This document shows positions 23,905 through 35,581 of a DNA stretch of 64,000 nucleotides, piece by piece. The notes beneath the pieces were generated by a model that searched no databases, was not told the origin of the DNA, and saw only the letters and a program-made list of their open reading frames with translations. The position numbers and the translations under genes are program-made. Position 1 is the first letter of the stretch. Each line of letters begins with the position of its first letter. The stretch comes from Ectopseudomonas mendocina (GTDB taxonomy: Bacteria; Pseudomonadota; Gammaproteobacteria; Pseudomonadales; Pseudomonadaceae). The stretch is taken from positions 62,001 to 126,000 of the forward strand of contig NZ_JADTQG010000011.1 of the NCBI RefSeq assembly GCF_016008875.1, written 5' to 3'.

Positions 23905-25111
23905 GGGCGGCCTCCTTGTTCGGCTCGGCGAAATCCTCTTCGCTGAACTCGATATCCTCGTTGCCCAGGACGTTGCGCCGCTCCCATTCGATACGCAGCA
24001 GAACCGCCAGGCTGACGCAGCAGATCACCAGCGACGAACCGCCGTAGCTGAGGAACGGCAGGGTCAGGCCCTTGGTCGGCAGCAGACCGGTGTTCACCCC
24101 GATATTGATCAGGAACTGGCCGATCCACAGGAAGGACAGGCCATAGGCCACATAGGCGGAGAAGAACTGCTTGGCCTTCTCCGCCCACAAACCGATATAC
24201 AGGCCGCGCACGCAGACGAAGACGAACAGTGCCAGGGTCGCCAGCGCGCCGACAAAACCCAGCTCCTCGGCCAGTACCGAGAAGACGAAGTCGGTATGCG
24301 CTTCCGGCAGGTAGAACTGCTTCTGGATGCTGTTGCCCAGGCCCACGCCGAACCATTCACCACGGCCGAAGGCGATCAGCGCCTGGGTCAGCTGGTAGCC
24401 CGAGCCATACTGATCCGCCCAGGGGTCGGTAAAGGTGATCAGACGCTGCAGGCGATATTCCTGGGTCTGCACCAGGACGAAAACGGCGCCGACCGCCAGA
24501 GCCACCATCAGGCCGAAGCGCAGCATGCCGACGCCGCCGAGAAACAGCATGGCCATGGCCGAGCCCATCATCACTACGGTGGCACCGAAGTCCGGCTCCA
24601 GCAGCAGCAGGCCGGCCATCGGCAACAGCACCACGAACGGCTTGAAGAAGCCCATCCAGCTTTCGCGCACTTCTTCCTGGCGACGCACCAGATAGCCGGC
24701 CAGGTAGACCACGACGAAGACCTTGGCGATTTCCGATGGCTGCACGTTGAAGGCGCCGAAGCCAATCCAGCGCCGCGCACCGTTGACCTCTCGGCCGATT
24801 CCGGGGATCAGCACCAACACCAGCAAACCGAACGCGGCCAGCAGCAGCATCCAGCCATAGCGCTGCCAGAAGCTCATCGGAATCATCAGCACGATGCCGG
24901 CTGCGCCGAGACCGATGACCAGATAAACCAGGTGGCGAATCATGTGATACAGCGGGTTGCCGGACAGCGCCGCCGCCACTTCCGACGAAGCCGAGGTGAT
25001 CATCACCAAGCCCAGGCCGAGCAGGCCGAGGCAGCCAGCCAGCATCGGGAAGTCGACATCGAAGCCGCGTCCCAGCAGCGGCGAAGGGCGAACGCGCAGG
25101 AAGGCCAGCAT
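23894..25111 (-). CDS. ftsW: Septal peptidoglycan polymerase FtsW (SEDS family)
   Basis: The 405-residue inner-membrane SEDS glycosyltransferase works with FtsI in septal wall synthesis. About ten TM helices are visible. Family segments include VNGARRWIGFGAFNVQPSEIAKV, given here in part as NVQPSEIAKV, and LPFLSYGGSSL near the C-terminus. The ATG at 25111 shares its A with the murD stop (TGATG) and starts MLAFLRVRPSP. The open frame runs on to 25189 within murD but is not supported. Confidence 0.97.
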   Translation of the reverse strand: MLAFLRVRPSPLLGRGFDVDFPMLAGCLGLLGLGLVMITSASSEVAAALSGNPLYHMIRHLVYLVIGLGAAGIVLMIPMSFWQRYGWMLLLAAFGLLVLVLIPGIGREVNGARRWIGFGAFNVQPSEIAKVFVVVYLAGYLVRRQEEVRESWMGFFKPFVVLLPMAGLLLLEPDFGATVVMMGSAMAMLFLGGVGMLRFGLMVALAVGAVFVLVQTQEYRLQRLITFTDPWADQYGSGYQLTQALIAFGRGEWFGVGLGNSIQKQFYLPEAHTDFVFSVLAEELGFVGALATLALFVFVCVRGLYIGLWAEKAKQFFSAYVAYGLSFLWIGQFLINIGVNTGLLPTKGLTLPFLSYGGSSLVICCVSLAVLLRIEWERRNVLGNEDIEFSEEDFAEPNKEAAHAR

Positions 25112-26457
25112 CAGGACAGCCCTCCCACGGCCTGGGCGAACAGGCGCCCGCGCTCTTCGAAGTTCTTGAACATGTCCAGGCTGGCGCAAGCTGGCGACAA
25201 AAGCACGGCATCGCCAGCCTCGGCCAGTTCGCTGCAGCGCTGCACGGCTTCATCGAGTGTTGCCACCCGCACCAGCGGCGCAGCATCGCCCAATGCCCCG
25301 GCCAGGCGCTCGGCATCACGACCCAGCAGCACAACGGCGCGGCAGAAGCGCGCAACCGGCGCCTTCAGTGCGGAGAAATCTGCACCCTTGCCATCGCCAC
25401 CTGCGATCAGCACCAGCTTGCCGGCGATATCCGCGCCGAGGCCTTCGATGGCCGCCAGTGCAGCACCGACATTGGTGGCCTTGGAGTCGTCGTAGTAGTT
25501 CACCCCGGCGCGCTCACCGACCCATTGGCAGCGATGCGGCAAACCGGCGAACTGACGCAGGGTGGCAAGCATGGCCTCCATCGGCAAGCCAACGGCGTGA
25601 CCAAGCGCCAGGGCTGCCAGGGCGTTAGACTGGTTGTGTGCGCCGCGAATCTTCAATTCGCTCACCGGCAGCAGCGCCTCGAAACGAAACGCCAGGCACT
25701 TTTCGCCGCTCTCTTCGAGCAGGCCGAAGCGCTTGAAGTCGGGCTTGCCCAGGCCGAATTCCCAACTGGTCACCTGGTCAGCAATCAGCGGACGCGACAG
25801 CGCGTCGTCACGGTTGATCACCACCTGGCGGGCGCCACGGAAGATCCGGTGTTTGGCCAGATGATAAGCCGGCAGGCCGCTGTAGCGGTCCATGTGGTCT
25901 TCGCTGATGTTCAGGCAGGTGGCCACTTCGGCATTGAGCTGATCGGTGGTTTCCAGCTGGAAGCTGGACAGCTCCAGCACGTACAGCTCGACGTCGTCGG
26001 CCAGCAGGTCCAGCGCCGGCGTGCCGAGGTTGCCGCCTACGGCCACGCGCTTACCGGCGGCAGCCGCCATTTCGCCCACCAGGGTGGTGACGGTGCTCTT
26101 GGCGTTGGAGCCGGTGATGGCGATGATCGGCGCCTTGGCATGACGCGCGAACAGGTCGATATCGCCGGACAGTTTCACCCCACGCACAGCGGCTTCGGCC
26201 AATGCCGGAGTTGCCACGGCCAGGCCCGGGCTCACGTACAGCTCCGAGGCGCGGCAGAGGAAATCCACGTCCAGCTCACCGCAACGTACTTCCACCTGCG
26301 GGTAATCGCGCTTGAGCGTTTCCAGCTCCGGCGGGTTCGCGCGCGTATCGGCCACGGCGAAGCGCACGCCCTGCTGCGCCAGGAAGCGCACCAGGGACAT
26401 GCCGCTCTTGCCGAGGCCGACAACGATGCGGAACTGGTCGGAAGCGATCAACGACAC
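25111..26457 (-). CDS. murD: UDP-N-acetylmuramoyl-L-alanine--D-glutamate ligase
   Basis: The 448-residue ligase adds D-Glu to UDP-MurNAc-L-Ala. The N-terminal motif is VVGLGKSGMSLVRFL, and the ATP loop reads TGSNAKSTVTTL, with Ala where E. coli has Gly. Downstream are NISEDHMDR and the C-terminal LLSPACASLDMFKNFEERG. I chose GTG at 26457 (MSLIASDQF) because GAGG lies about 9 nt upstream. A TTG at 26463 directly after the mraY stop is only 3 nt from that site. The resulting length of 448 fits the Pseudomonas protein. Confidence 0.96.
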   Translation of the reverse strand: MSLIASDQFRIVVGLGKSGMSLVRFLAQQGVRFAVADTRANPPELETLKRDYPQVEVRCGELDVDFLCRASELYVSPGLAVATPALAEAAVRGVKLSGDIDLFARHAKAPIIAITGSNAKSTVTTLVGEMAAAAGKRVAVGGNLGTPALDLLADDVELYVLELSSFQLETTDQLNAEVATCLNISEDHMDRYSGLPAYHLAKHRIFRGARQVVINRDDALSRPLIADQVTSWEFGLGKPDFKRFGLLEESGEKCLAFRFEALLPVSELKIRGAHNQSNALAALALGHAVGLPMEAMLATLRQFAGLPHRCQWVGERAGVNYYDDSKATNVGAALAAIEGLGADIAGKLVLIAGGDGKGADFSALKAPVARFCRAVVLLGRDAERLAGALGDAAPLVRVATLDEAVQRCSELAEAGDAVLLSPACASLDMFKNFEERGRLFAQAVGGLS

Positions 26458-26463
26458 GCTCAA

Positions 26464-27546
26464 TTACCTCAGTTTCAGGGTGGCAAGGCCGATCAGCACG
26501 AGAATCACGGTGATAATCCAGAAACGGACGATCACGCGTGGCTCGGGCCAGCCCTTGAGTTCGAAATGGTGATGGATCGGCGCCATGCGGAATACGCGCT
26601 TGCCGGTCAACTTGAAGCTGGCGACCTGGATGATCACCGACAGGGTTTCCATGACGAAAACGCCGCCCATGATGAACAGCACCACTTCCTGGCGCACGAT
26701 CACGGCGATGGTGCCCAGTGCGGCGCCCAGCGCCAGCGCGCCGACGTCGCCCATGAACACCTGCGCCGGGTAGGTGTTGAACCACAGAAAGCCCAGACCG
26801 GCGCCAACCAGCGCGGCGCAGAACACGATCAGCTCACCGGCACCCGGCACGTAGGGGATCAGCAGGTACTCGGAGAAATTCACGTTGCCCGACAGGTAGC
26901 AGAAGATACCCAGTGCGCCGCCAACCATCACGGTGGGCAGAATGGCCAGGCCATCGAGTCCGTCGGTAAGGTTCACCGCGTTGCTCGAGCCAACGATGAC
27001 GAAGTAGGTCAGCACCACGAAACCGATGCCCAGCGGAATGCTGACGTCTTTCAGCAGCGGCAGGATCAGCGTGGTTTCTACCGGATTCTGCGCGGTCATA
27101 TAAAGGAAGAAGGCAGCGCCCAGGCCGAACACCGACTGCCAGAAGTATTTCCAGCGACTCGGCAAGCCGCGCGAATTCTTCTCGATCACCTTGCGGTAGT
27201 CATCGACCCAGCCGATGGCGCCGAACGCCAGGGTAACGGCGAGCACCACCCACACGTAGCGGTTGGACAGATCAGCCCAGAGCAAGGTGCTGACGGCGAT
27301 GGCGGTGAGGATCAGCGCGCCGCCCATGGTCGGCGTGCCTTTCTTCGACAGGTGCGATTGCGGGCCGTCGTTGCGCACGGCCTGGCCGATCTGACGCACC
27401 TGCAGGGTGCGGATCATCCACGGACCGAGCCACAGCGACAGCGCCAGAGCGGTGAGCACGCCAAGGATGCCGCGCAGGGTCAGGTACTGAAAGACCGCGA
27501 AGCCCTTGTAAAACTGTTGCAGGTACTCTGCCAGCAGCAGCAGCAT
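26464..27546 (-). CDS. mraY: Phospho-N-acetylmuramoyl-pentapeptide transferase
   Basis: The 360-residue integral membrane enzyme moves phospho-MurNAc-pentapeptide onto undecaprenyl phosphate, forming lipid I. Ten TM helices are apparent. Catalytic and family motifs are KKGTPTMGG, the aspartate-rich [27 protein letters not shown] and the His-rich [13 protein letters not shown]. The ATG directly follows the murF stop (no gap). Confidence 0.98.
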   Translation of the reverse strand: MLLLLAEYLQQFYKGFAVFQYLTLRGILGVLTALALSLWLGPWMIRTLQVRQIGQAVRNDGPQSHLSKKGTPTMGGALILTAIAVSTLLWADLSNRYVWVVLAVTLAFGAIGWVDDYRKVIEKNSRGLPSRWKYFWQSVFGLGAAFFLYMTAQNPVETTLILPLLKDVSIPLGIGFVVLTYFVIVGSSNAVNLTDGLDGLAILPTVMVGGALGIFCYLSGNVNFSEYLLIPYVPGAGELIVFCAALVGAGLGFLWFNTYPAQVFMGDVGALALGAALGTIAVIVRQEVVLFIMGGVFVMETLSVIIQVASFKLTGKRVFRMAPIHHHFELKGWPEPRVIVRFWIITVILVLIGLATLKLR

Positions 27547-28923
27547 TTAGTGACTCTCCCCAGATACAGATATGCCACACAGCGCCGCCACGACCTTGTC
27601 CATGGCTGCGCTGCGTGAACCCTTGATTAGTAATGTGCTGCCGGCCTGCTCGGCGTAAAGCGCTTCGATCAGCTCGGCTTGTTCGACGAAGTGGCGGCCT
27701 TTTGAGCCGAACTCCTCGACAGCAAAACGCATCAGCGGGCCGACGGCATACAGCGCATCGATCTTGCCCGCGGCATGGCGGCCGACATCGCGATGACCCT
27801 GTTCGGCCCATTCGCCCAGCTCGCCCATGTCTCCCAGCACCAGGACGGTGCGACCGGAGAAGCCGGCGAGTATATCCACCGCCGCGCACATAGACACGGG
27901 GTTGGCGTTGTAACTGTCATCGATAACCCGAACGCCGTTCGGCGCCAGCTGCGCTACGGCGCGGCCCTTGACCGGCTGCAGATTTTCCAGCCCCTGAACC
28001 ATGGCGACCAACGGCATGCCAAGGGCATGAGCCGCGGCGCAGGCAGCCAGTGCATTGGCCACGTTGTGCTCGCCCAGCAGGTTGAGTTGAATACGCGCGC
28101 TGCCAAGCGGGCTGCGCAGAGTGAAGCCCTGGCAACCACGCTCGTCGCGTGCCAGATCGCTGCCGTGGAAGTCGGCGCGGGTATCGCGCAGCGCGAAGCT
28201 GCATACCTGGCGGCCAGCCGCGCGGCGCTGCCAGGTGATAAAGGCCTTGTCATCCAGGTTGAGCACGGCCACGCCATCGTTCGGCAGGCTCTCGAGAATC
28301 TCGCCCTTGGCCTCGACGATCTTTTCCGGACCGCCGAACTCGCCGACATGGGCATTGCCGGCATTGGTGATGATCGCCACCTGCGGCCGGGTCAGGCTGA
28401 CGGTGTAGGCGATCTCACCGACATGGTTGGCGCCGAGTTCGATCACGCCGGCGCGATGCTCCGCTGCCAACTCCAACAGGGTCAGCGGTGCGCCAAGATC
28501 GTTGTTGAGGTTGCCACGGGTGGCCAGCACCGCGCCGTTCAGGCCGGCGCGCAGAATGGACGCGAGCATCTCCTTGACGCTGGTCTTGCCACTGGAGCCG
28601 GTAACAGCCGCCAGCGGGCCGGTGAAGGCCTGGCGATTCAGCGCGCCCAGCTGACCAAGCGCCATGCGGGTATCGGCCACCAGCAACTGCGGCAGCGGAG
28701 CTCCCTCCACTTCACGCTCGACCAGTGCAGCAACTGCGCCCTTCGCGGCGACTTCGGCCAGGTAGTCGTGGCCGTCGAAACGCGGCCCGGTCAGCGCCAC
28801 GAACAACTGGCCAGCGGTGATGGTGCGGCTGTCGGTGCCCACGGCGGAAAACGCGACATCGGCGCCAATCACGCTCGCATTCAGGTCCGCGGCGACTTCG
28901 CTAAGCAGCCAGGGCTTAAGCAT
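27547..28923 (-). CDS. murF: UDP-MurNAc-tripeptide--D-Ala-D-Ala ligase
   Basis: The 458-residue ligase adds the D-Ala-D-Ala dipeptide, finishing the UDP-MurNAc pentapeptide. It has the ATP loop VTGSSGKTSVKEML, ELGANHVGEIAYT, and the C-terminal DDSYNANPVSM, ending with LIKGSRSAAMDKVV. The first 8 nt overlap the end of murE. It uses the product of ddlB from the same cluster. Confidence 0.98.
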   Translation of the reverse strand: MLKPWLLSEVAADLNASVIGADVAFSAVGTDSRTITAGQLFVALTGPRFDGHDYLAEVAAKGAVAALVEREVEGAPLPQLLVADTRMALGQLGALNRQAFTGPLAAVTGSSGKTSVKEMLASILRAGLNGAVLATRGNLNNDLGAPLTLLELAAEHRAGVIELGANHVGEIAYTVSLTRPQVAIITNAGNAHVGEFGGPEKIVEAKGEILESLPNDGVAVLNLDDKAFITWQRRAAGRQVCSFALRDTRADFHGSDLARDERGCQGFTLRSPLGSARIQLNLLGEHNVANALAACAAAHALGMPLVAMVQGLENLQPVKGRAVAQLAPNGVRVIDDSYNANPVSMCAAVDILAGFSGRTVLVLGDMGELGEWAEQGHRDVGRHAAGKIDALYAVGPLMRFAVEEFGSKGRHFVEQAELIEALYAEQAGSTLLIKGSRSAAMDKVVAALCGISVSGESH

Positions 28924-30378
28924 GAGCCGCCCCCCAGGCCGCCAGGGCCTTGTTCGCTTCGATCAGGTCGGAGAATGGCTGACGCACACCCATGATTTCC
29001 TGGTAATCCTCGTGACCCTTGCCTGCCAGCACCAGCACGTCGGCAGCCTCGGCCTGGGCGATCAGACGCGCAATGGCATCGCCACGACCGTGAATGAACT
29101 GCACCTGCTCGGGTGCTACGAAGCCTGCGCGGATATCGGCAACGATCTGCGCCGGCTCTTCGGTACGCGGGTTGTCATCAGTCACCCACACCACATCGGC
29201 CAGGCGCTCGGCAACAGCGGCCATCAACGGACGCTTGCCACTATCGCGATCGCCGCCACAGCCGAACAGACAAACCAGACGCCCTTCCACATGCGGGCGC
29301 ATGGCTTCGAGGACTTTCTCCAGAGCATCGGGGGTGTGTGCGTAATCGACCACTACCAGCGGCTTGTCACCGCCACCGAGGCGCTGCATGCGGCCAGCCG
29401 GGCCCTGCAACTGCGGCAGAACCTTGAGAATCTCGTCGAGTGCGTAGTCCAGCCCGAGCAGCGCACCGACCACGGCCAGCAGATTACTCAGGTTGAAACG
29501 GCCGAGCAGATTGCTGCGCAGCACGCCCTCGCCACGCGGCGTCACCAGCCGCGCGCGCGCGCCGTGATCATCGAAGTGCGCTTCGCTGCAATAAAGGAAG
29601 GCGCCAGCATCGTTCAGGCTGTAGCCGATCAGGCGCGACTCGTGCGTTTGCGCCGCCAGCTCACGGCCGAAGGCGTCATCGAGGTTGATCACCCGGCAAC
29701 GCAGATTTGGCCAGGCGAACAGCTTGGCCTTGGCTGCGCCATAAGCCTCCATGCTGCCGTGGTAATCGAGGTGATCACGCGACAGGTTGGTGAACACCGC
29801 AACGTCGAACTCCAGTGCGGCGACACGGCCCTGGTCCAGACCATGGGAAGACACTTCCATGGCCACGGCGCGGGCACCGGCTTGCTTGAGCGACGCGAGA
29901 GTGGCCTGCACGCCGACCGGATCGGGCGTTGTGTGCTTGCCCTGCTCCAGCGCGCCATGGAAACCATTGCCCAAAGTACCAACGATGCCGCAGGGTTTGC
30001 CGAGCAGATCCAGCGCCTGCGCCAGCAACTGGCTGACACTGGTCTTGCCGTTGGTCCCGGTAATGCCGACCAGATACAGGGCACGGCTCGGCTCACCGTA
30101 GAAGCGCCCGGCGATGGCCGAAAGCTGTTTGGCGAGACCTTTTACCGGGATCAGCACGGCGCTATCGGCGTGCAGGGCGGGGGCGCCTTCTGCCTCGAAG
30201 GCGACGGCGGCTGCGCCACGGGCGATGGCATCGGCGATATGCACGCGACCATCCTGCTGGGTACCCTGCACGGCCAGGAACAGATCACCCGGACGCACCT
30301 TGCGGCTATCCAGAGTCAGTTCACGAATCAGCGCGCTGCTCTCGGCAGCCGGCAGAAACTGGTTGAGTGGCATGGGCA

Positions 30379-30379
<1 letters not shown>
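28916..30379 (-). CDS. murE: UDP-MurNAc-L-Ala-D-Glu--meso-diaminopimelate ligase
   Basis: The 487-residue ligase adds the third stem residue. The motif DNPR, seen in VTDDNPRTEEP, is the mark of meso-diaminopimelate specificity as in other Gram-negatives. The ATP loop is GITGTNGKTSVSQL, and the carbamylated-Lys region lies in MEVSSHGLDQGRV and downstream. The ATG at 30379 shares one base with the ftsI stop (TGATG). A second ATG two codons on is an alternative. Confidence 0.98.
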
Positions 30380-32392
<2,013 letters not shown>

Positions 32393-32396
<4 letters not shown>

Positions 32397-33343
32397 CGCA
32401 ACTTCTCCGCGATGCGCATCACCGCGCTGCGCGAGCGCGGGTTGGCCTTGAGTTCGGCTTCGGCGGCATAGACCGGCTTGCCGATCAGCTTCAGACGCGG
32501 CTCGAAGGCTTTCGGGATGATCGGCAGGTCGCGCGGCAGCTTGTCCGCTTCGCCCTTGGCCTGGCGTTTCATGAACTGTTTGACGATACGATCTTCCAGC
32601 GAATGGAAGCTGATCACCACCAGACGGCCGCCCACCTCCAGCGTTTCCAGCGCCGCTTCGAGCCCGCGCTCGAGATCGCCGAGCTCGTTGTTGACGTGAA
32701 TGCGGATACCCTGGAAAGCGCGAGTCGCCGGGTTCTTGCCTTTTTCCCAGGCGGGATTGGCATCGGTCAGGACTTTCGCCAAATCAGCGGTGCGGGTGAA
32801 CGGCTGCTCGGCACGGCGCTGCACCACAGCGCGCGCCATGCGTTTGGCAAAACGCTCCTCGCCATAGTCCTTCATCACGCGGGCGATATCGTCTTCATCC
32901 GCCGTGGCGATCCAGTCAGCGGCACTCACGCCGGCATCCGGGTTCATGCGCATGTCCAGCGGGCCGTCATTGAGAAAGCTGAAGCCGCGTTCCGGATCAT
33001 CCAGCTGCGGCGAGGACACACCGAGGTCCAGAAGGATGCCGGAGACCTGACCGGAAATGCCGCGGACAACAGCTTCGTCGCCGAGTTCCGCAAAACTGCG
33101 CTGCACAACGACAAAGCGGCCGTCTTCGGCCGCCAATGCTTCCCCGGTGGCTATCGCCAGGGGATCCTTGTCGAACCCCAGTAGCCGCCCTCCCGGCCCG
33201 AGCTTCTGCAGGATCAGCCGGCTATGCCCCCCTCGTCCGAAGGTGCCATCCATATAGCAACCATCAGCGCGCACGGCGAGCCCCTCGACGGCTTCGTCGA
33301 GCAGCACGGTGATATGGCGGAAGTTGCTGTCGGTCATGGTCAC
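32393..33343 (-). CDS. rsmH: 16S rRNA m4C1402 methyltransferase
   Basis: The 316-residue enzyme (formerly MraW) methylates N4 of C1402 in 16S rRNA. SAM-binding motifs are [12 protein letters not shown] and [30 protein letters not shown] is the family signature, and the C-terminal [13 protein letters not shown] is typical. The GTG at 33343 overlaps the mraZ stop (GTGA). An ATG two codons downstream is a possible alternative start. Confidence 0.97.
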
Positions 33344-33795
33344 AGGATCAGGCTACGCAGTTCATCGGAAAGGGCTCCCGGCAGCTTGATGGCGGCCAGG
33401 TCGTTTGCAGCTTGGGCATTCCAGGTTTCTTCATCCCACAACTGGAACTTGTTCAGGTGGCCGACCAGCATCGCGTGCTTGTCCAGCTTGACGTGCTCAC
33501 GCAGGCGCGGCGGGATCAGGATGCGCGCACTGCCGTCCATTTCGAGATCTACCGCGTTCCCCACCAGCAGGCGCTGCAGGATCCGGTTCTTCTCATCCAG
33601 GGAGGCCAGCACGCTGAGCTTTTCCTCGATCCGCTCCCACTCGACCAGGGGATAGATGTTCAGGCAGGGGTCATTGATGTCGATGGTCACGATGAGCTGA
33701 CCTGCACAACGCGAAACGAGCTCGTCACGATACCGACTCGGCATCGCGAGGCGCCCTTTGGCGTCGAGACTGATGGCGTTAGCTCCGCGAAACAC
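33340..33795 (-). CDS. mraZ: Transcriptional regulator MraZ
   Basis: The 151-residue protein has two AbrB-like MraZ repeats, the first with [17 protein letters not shown] and the second with [17 protein letters not shown]. MraZ forms a ring-shaped oligomer that binds tandem GTGG-type boxes upstream of its own gene and represses the dcw cluster. Three such boxes are present at 33839-33864. The start is GTG at 33795. It overlaps rsmH by 4 nt and is the first gene of the cluster. Confidence 0.97.
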   Translation of the reverse strand: MFRGANAISLDAKGRLAMPSRYRDELVSRCAGQLIVTIDINDPCLNIYPLVEWERIEEKLSVLASLDEKNRILQRLLVGNAVDLEMDGSARILIPPRLREHVKLDKHAMLVGHLNKFQLWDEETWNAQAANDLAAIKLPGALSDELRSLIL

Positions 33796-33838
33796 GGCTG
33801 CGCTTCCCCTGTAATTAGCTTTCCTTGCCCATAAAAAC

Positions 33839-33864
33839 CCACTTCATGCCACTTTTCACCACTT
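33839..33864 (-). promoter_or_regulatory. MraZ operator: three phased AAGTGG boxes
   Basis: On the minus strand AAGTGG occurs three times at exactly 10-bp steps (plus-strand CCACTT at 33839, 33849 and 33859). It lies 44 nt upstream of the mraZ start and just downstream of the predicted promoter. Tandem 10-bp-phased GTGG repeats are the known MraZ binding pattern, so autorepression of the dcw cluster is expected. Confidence 0.85.
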
Positions 33865-33870
33865 GCGCAC

Positions 33871-33900
33871 ACTATAGAAACGCCTACGCCCCACCGTCAA
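33871..33900 (-). promoter_or_regulatory. Promoter of the dcw cluster
   Basis: The minus strand shows -35 TTGACG (33895-33900), an 18-bp spacer and -10 TATAGT (33871-33876). Transcription should start around 33862-33865, inside the MraZ boxes. Confidence 0.75.
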
Positions 33901-34109
33901 GGCGGCACGAAAGGGAAAAATCCTTACAGGACGGAGATTTAGCGAACAAAAGCGAGGGGAAAAGGGATGCCGGGGCCGGCTTAGGGCAGGCAAATTCCAG
34001 CCATTCCAGCGAGCTGAAAATCGAACTTAAAGTAATTTATTAAGAGTAAGAATTTTTCGGTATCAGAACAGCGAGGGATAGAAGCGCGAAACAAGAAGGG
34101 AGGAAGGAG
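33901..34109. other. Interval between dcw promoter and rnpB, no gene seen
   Basis: With the promoter and operator this makes a 314-nt stretch without coding sequence. It is purine-rich near 33905-34105 and more AT-rich around 34020-34065. I see no open frame with a ribosome site, and no hairpin followed by a T run. Confidence 0.6.
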
Positions 34110-34455
34110 GAGAGTCGATCTGTAAGCCGGGTTCTGTCGAGGACAGCCATTCCTCTACGACGTACATCACTGCACGCCTTTAGCAACCTACCCGGTTCCA
34201 GCGCGGGCCACGCCGATGGAACCCTATTTGGTCTTGCTCCGAGTGGGGTTTACCTAGCCACGGACTGTTGCCAGCCGTGCGGTGCGCTCTTACCGCACCT
34301 TTTCACCCTTACCGGCGCCGAAACGCTTAGGCGGTTATTTTCTGTGGCACTTTCCGTAGGCTCACGCCTCCCAGGCGTTACCTGGCACTCTGCCCTATGG
34401 AGCCCGGACTTTCCTCCCCCTTCTTGCGAAGGCAGCGACTGTCCGATCGACTCTC
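34110..34455 (-). ncRNA. rnpB: RNase P RNA (class A)
   Basis: The minus strand starts AGAGTCGATCGGACAGTCGC and ends with GAACCCGGCTTACAGATCGA then CTCT, the paired P1 ends of bacterial type-A RNase P RNA. The conserved core is present, including the CR I region near the 5' end and the loop reading GGTAAACCCCACTCGGAGCA. The length is about 346 nt, normal for gammaproteobacteria. It processes tRNA precursors with RnpA. It lies between mraZ and rsmI as in P. aeruginosa. Ends are set by the P1 pairing and may be off by a few bases. Confidence 0.95.
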
Positions 34456-34473
34456 CGCCGGCAAGGGTAACAA

Positions 34474-34503
34474 AGCGGCAAGCGCCAAGCTACAAGCTGC
34501 AAG
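34474..34503. repeat. Short interspersed repeat near the rnpB start
   Basis: The stretch GCGGCAAGCGCCAAGC then TACAAGCTGCAAG is the inverse of the repeat at 9594-9624. It ends 19 nt from the rnpB 5' end and so overlaps the region where an rnpB -35 box should lie. Confidence 0.6.
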
Positions 34504-34526
34504 AAAAAGCAGCTGCGACCATTGGC

Positions 34527-34596
34527 GTAGGAGCGGCTTCGGCCGCGAATGGGCCACCATCGCTCCTGCCCTATTCGCGGCTAAAGCCGCTCCTAC
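34527..34596. repeat. REP element of a second subtype, at the end of rsmI
   Basis: The 70-bp inverted structure runs from GTAGGAGCGGCTTCGGCCGC to GCGGCTAAAGCCGCTCCTAC. It shares the outer GTAGGAGCG ends with the RAYT-linked copies, but its inner arms read GGCTT...GCC rather than AGCTCTGCTCG. The rsmI stop codon (34593-34595) is inside it. Confidence 0.9.
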
Positions 34597-35459
34597 AGCT
34601 GGCGCTCCAGCGCCACCTGATACAGCAGGTTCTTACGCACCCCGGTGATCTGCGCCGCCAGCGCTGCCGCCCGCTTGAGGGGCATTTCCGCCATCAGCAG
34701 ATCGAGCACGCGCAGCGCTTCGGCGCTGACCGCCTCCTCGCCTTCGGGCGCCTGCCAGCCCGCCACCAGCACCACGCACTCGCCACGCTGCTGATTACTG
34801 TCTGCGCCCACCCACTCGCACAGTTCGGCCAGCGGCAGCCCCTGCAGAGTCTCGAAGGTCTTGGTCAGTTCACGCGCCAGCAATGCCGGGCGCTCGGCGC
34901 CGAATACGTCGCGCATATCCTGCAGGCACTCGAGAATACGGTGCGGCGCCTCATAGAAGATCAGCGTGCGCGGCTCCTCGCGCACCTGCTCCAGGCGCGC
35001 CCGGCGACCTGCCGCCTTGGCTGGCAGGAAACCTTCGAAGATGAAGCGATCGGATGGTAGACCAGCGGCCGACAGCGCCGCGATCAGCGCGCAGGCACCC
35101 GGCACCGGCACCACTGCGAAGCCGGCGGCACGCGCCTGGCGCACCAGGTGATAGCCCGGATCGGAAATCAGCGGCGTACCTGCATCGGATATCAGCGCCA
35201 CATCTTCCCCTGCCTGCAACCGCGCCAGAAAGCGGCCGCCCTGGTCGCGCTCGTTGTGCTCATGGCAGGCAGCCAACGGCGTTGCGATGCCGAAGTGCTG
35301 TAGCAGGCGCGCCGAATGCCGAGTGTCCTCCGCGGCGATCAGCGCCACCTCGCGCAGAATCCGCAAGGCCCGCGCACTGATGTCATCCAGGTTGCCGATC
35401 GGCGTGGCGACCACATAAAGGCTGCCGGGCTGGACGCTTGCGACTGCGGGCTGACTCAC
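34593..35459 (-). CDS. rsmI: 16S rRNA 2'-O-ribose C1402 methyltransferase
   Basis: The 288-residue tetrapyrrole-methylase-fold enzyme methylates the 2'-O of C1402, the same nucleotide that RsmH (same window) methylates on the base. Motifs are [37 protein letters not shown] and FYEAPHR. I chose the GTG at 35459 (MSQPAVASV) because GAGG lies 8-10 nt upstream. An ATG at 35492 would add 11 residues but overlaps a palindrome and a possible -10 box. The stop is supplied by a REP element, and the last residues are ALERQL. Confidence 0.94.
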   Translation of the reverse strand: MSQPAVASVQPGSLYVVATPIGNLDDISARALRILREVALIAAEDTRHSARLLQHFGIATPLAACHEHNERDQGGRFLARLQAGEDVALISDAGTPLISDPGYHLVRQARAAGFAVVPVPGACALIAALSAAGLPSDRFIFEGFLPAKAAGRRARLEQVREEPRTLIFYEAPHRILECLQDMRDVFGAERPALLARELTKTFETLQGLPLAELCEWVGADSNQQRGECVVLVAGWQAPEGEEAVSAEALRVLDLLMAEMPLKRAAALAAQITGVRKNLLYQVALERQL

Positions 35460-35478
35460 TGGAAATACCTCGTTAATT

Positions 35479-35494
35479 GAATGAGCGCTCATTC
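35479..35494. promoter_or_regulatory. Perfect 16-bp palindrome between rsmI and lpoA
   Basis: GAATGAGCGCTCATTC is self-complementary over 16 bp. It sits in the divergent intergenic region next to a TAGAAT hexamer on the minus strand, so it could be an operator. No regulator can be named. Confidence 0.45.
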
Positions 35495-35581
35495 TAGCCG
35501 GTTCCGCCCCTGCGGCATCGCACCGATCTCGGGGCTTGGGTACAATCGCCGCTTGATTTGCTCAAGTATCAGGATGACCCG

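Noticed and set aside
25111..26463. Frameshift or damaged ATP loop in murD (Ala in GSNAKST)
   Set aside because: The frame is intact and every other MurD motif is present. The Ala variant is probably normal for Pseudomonas MurD.
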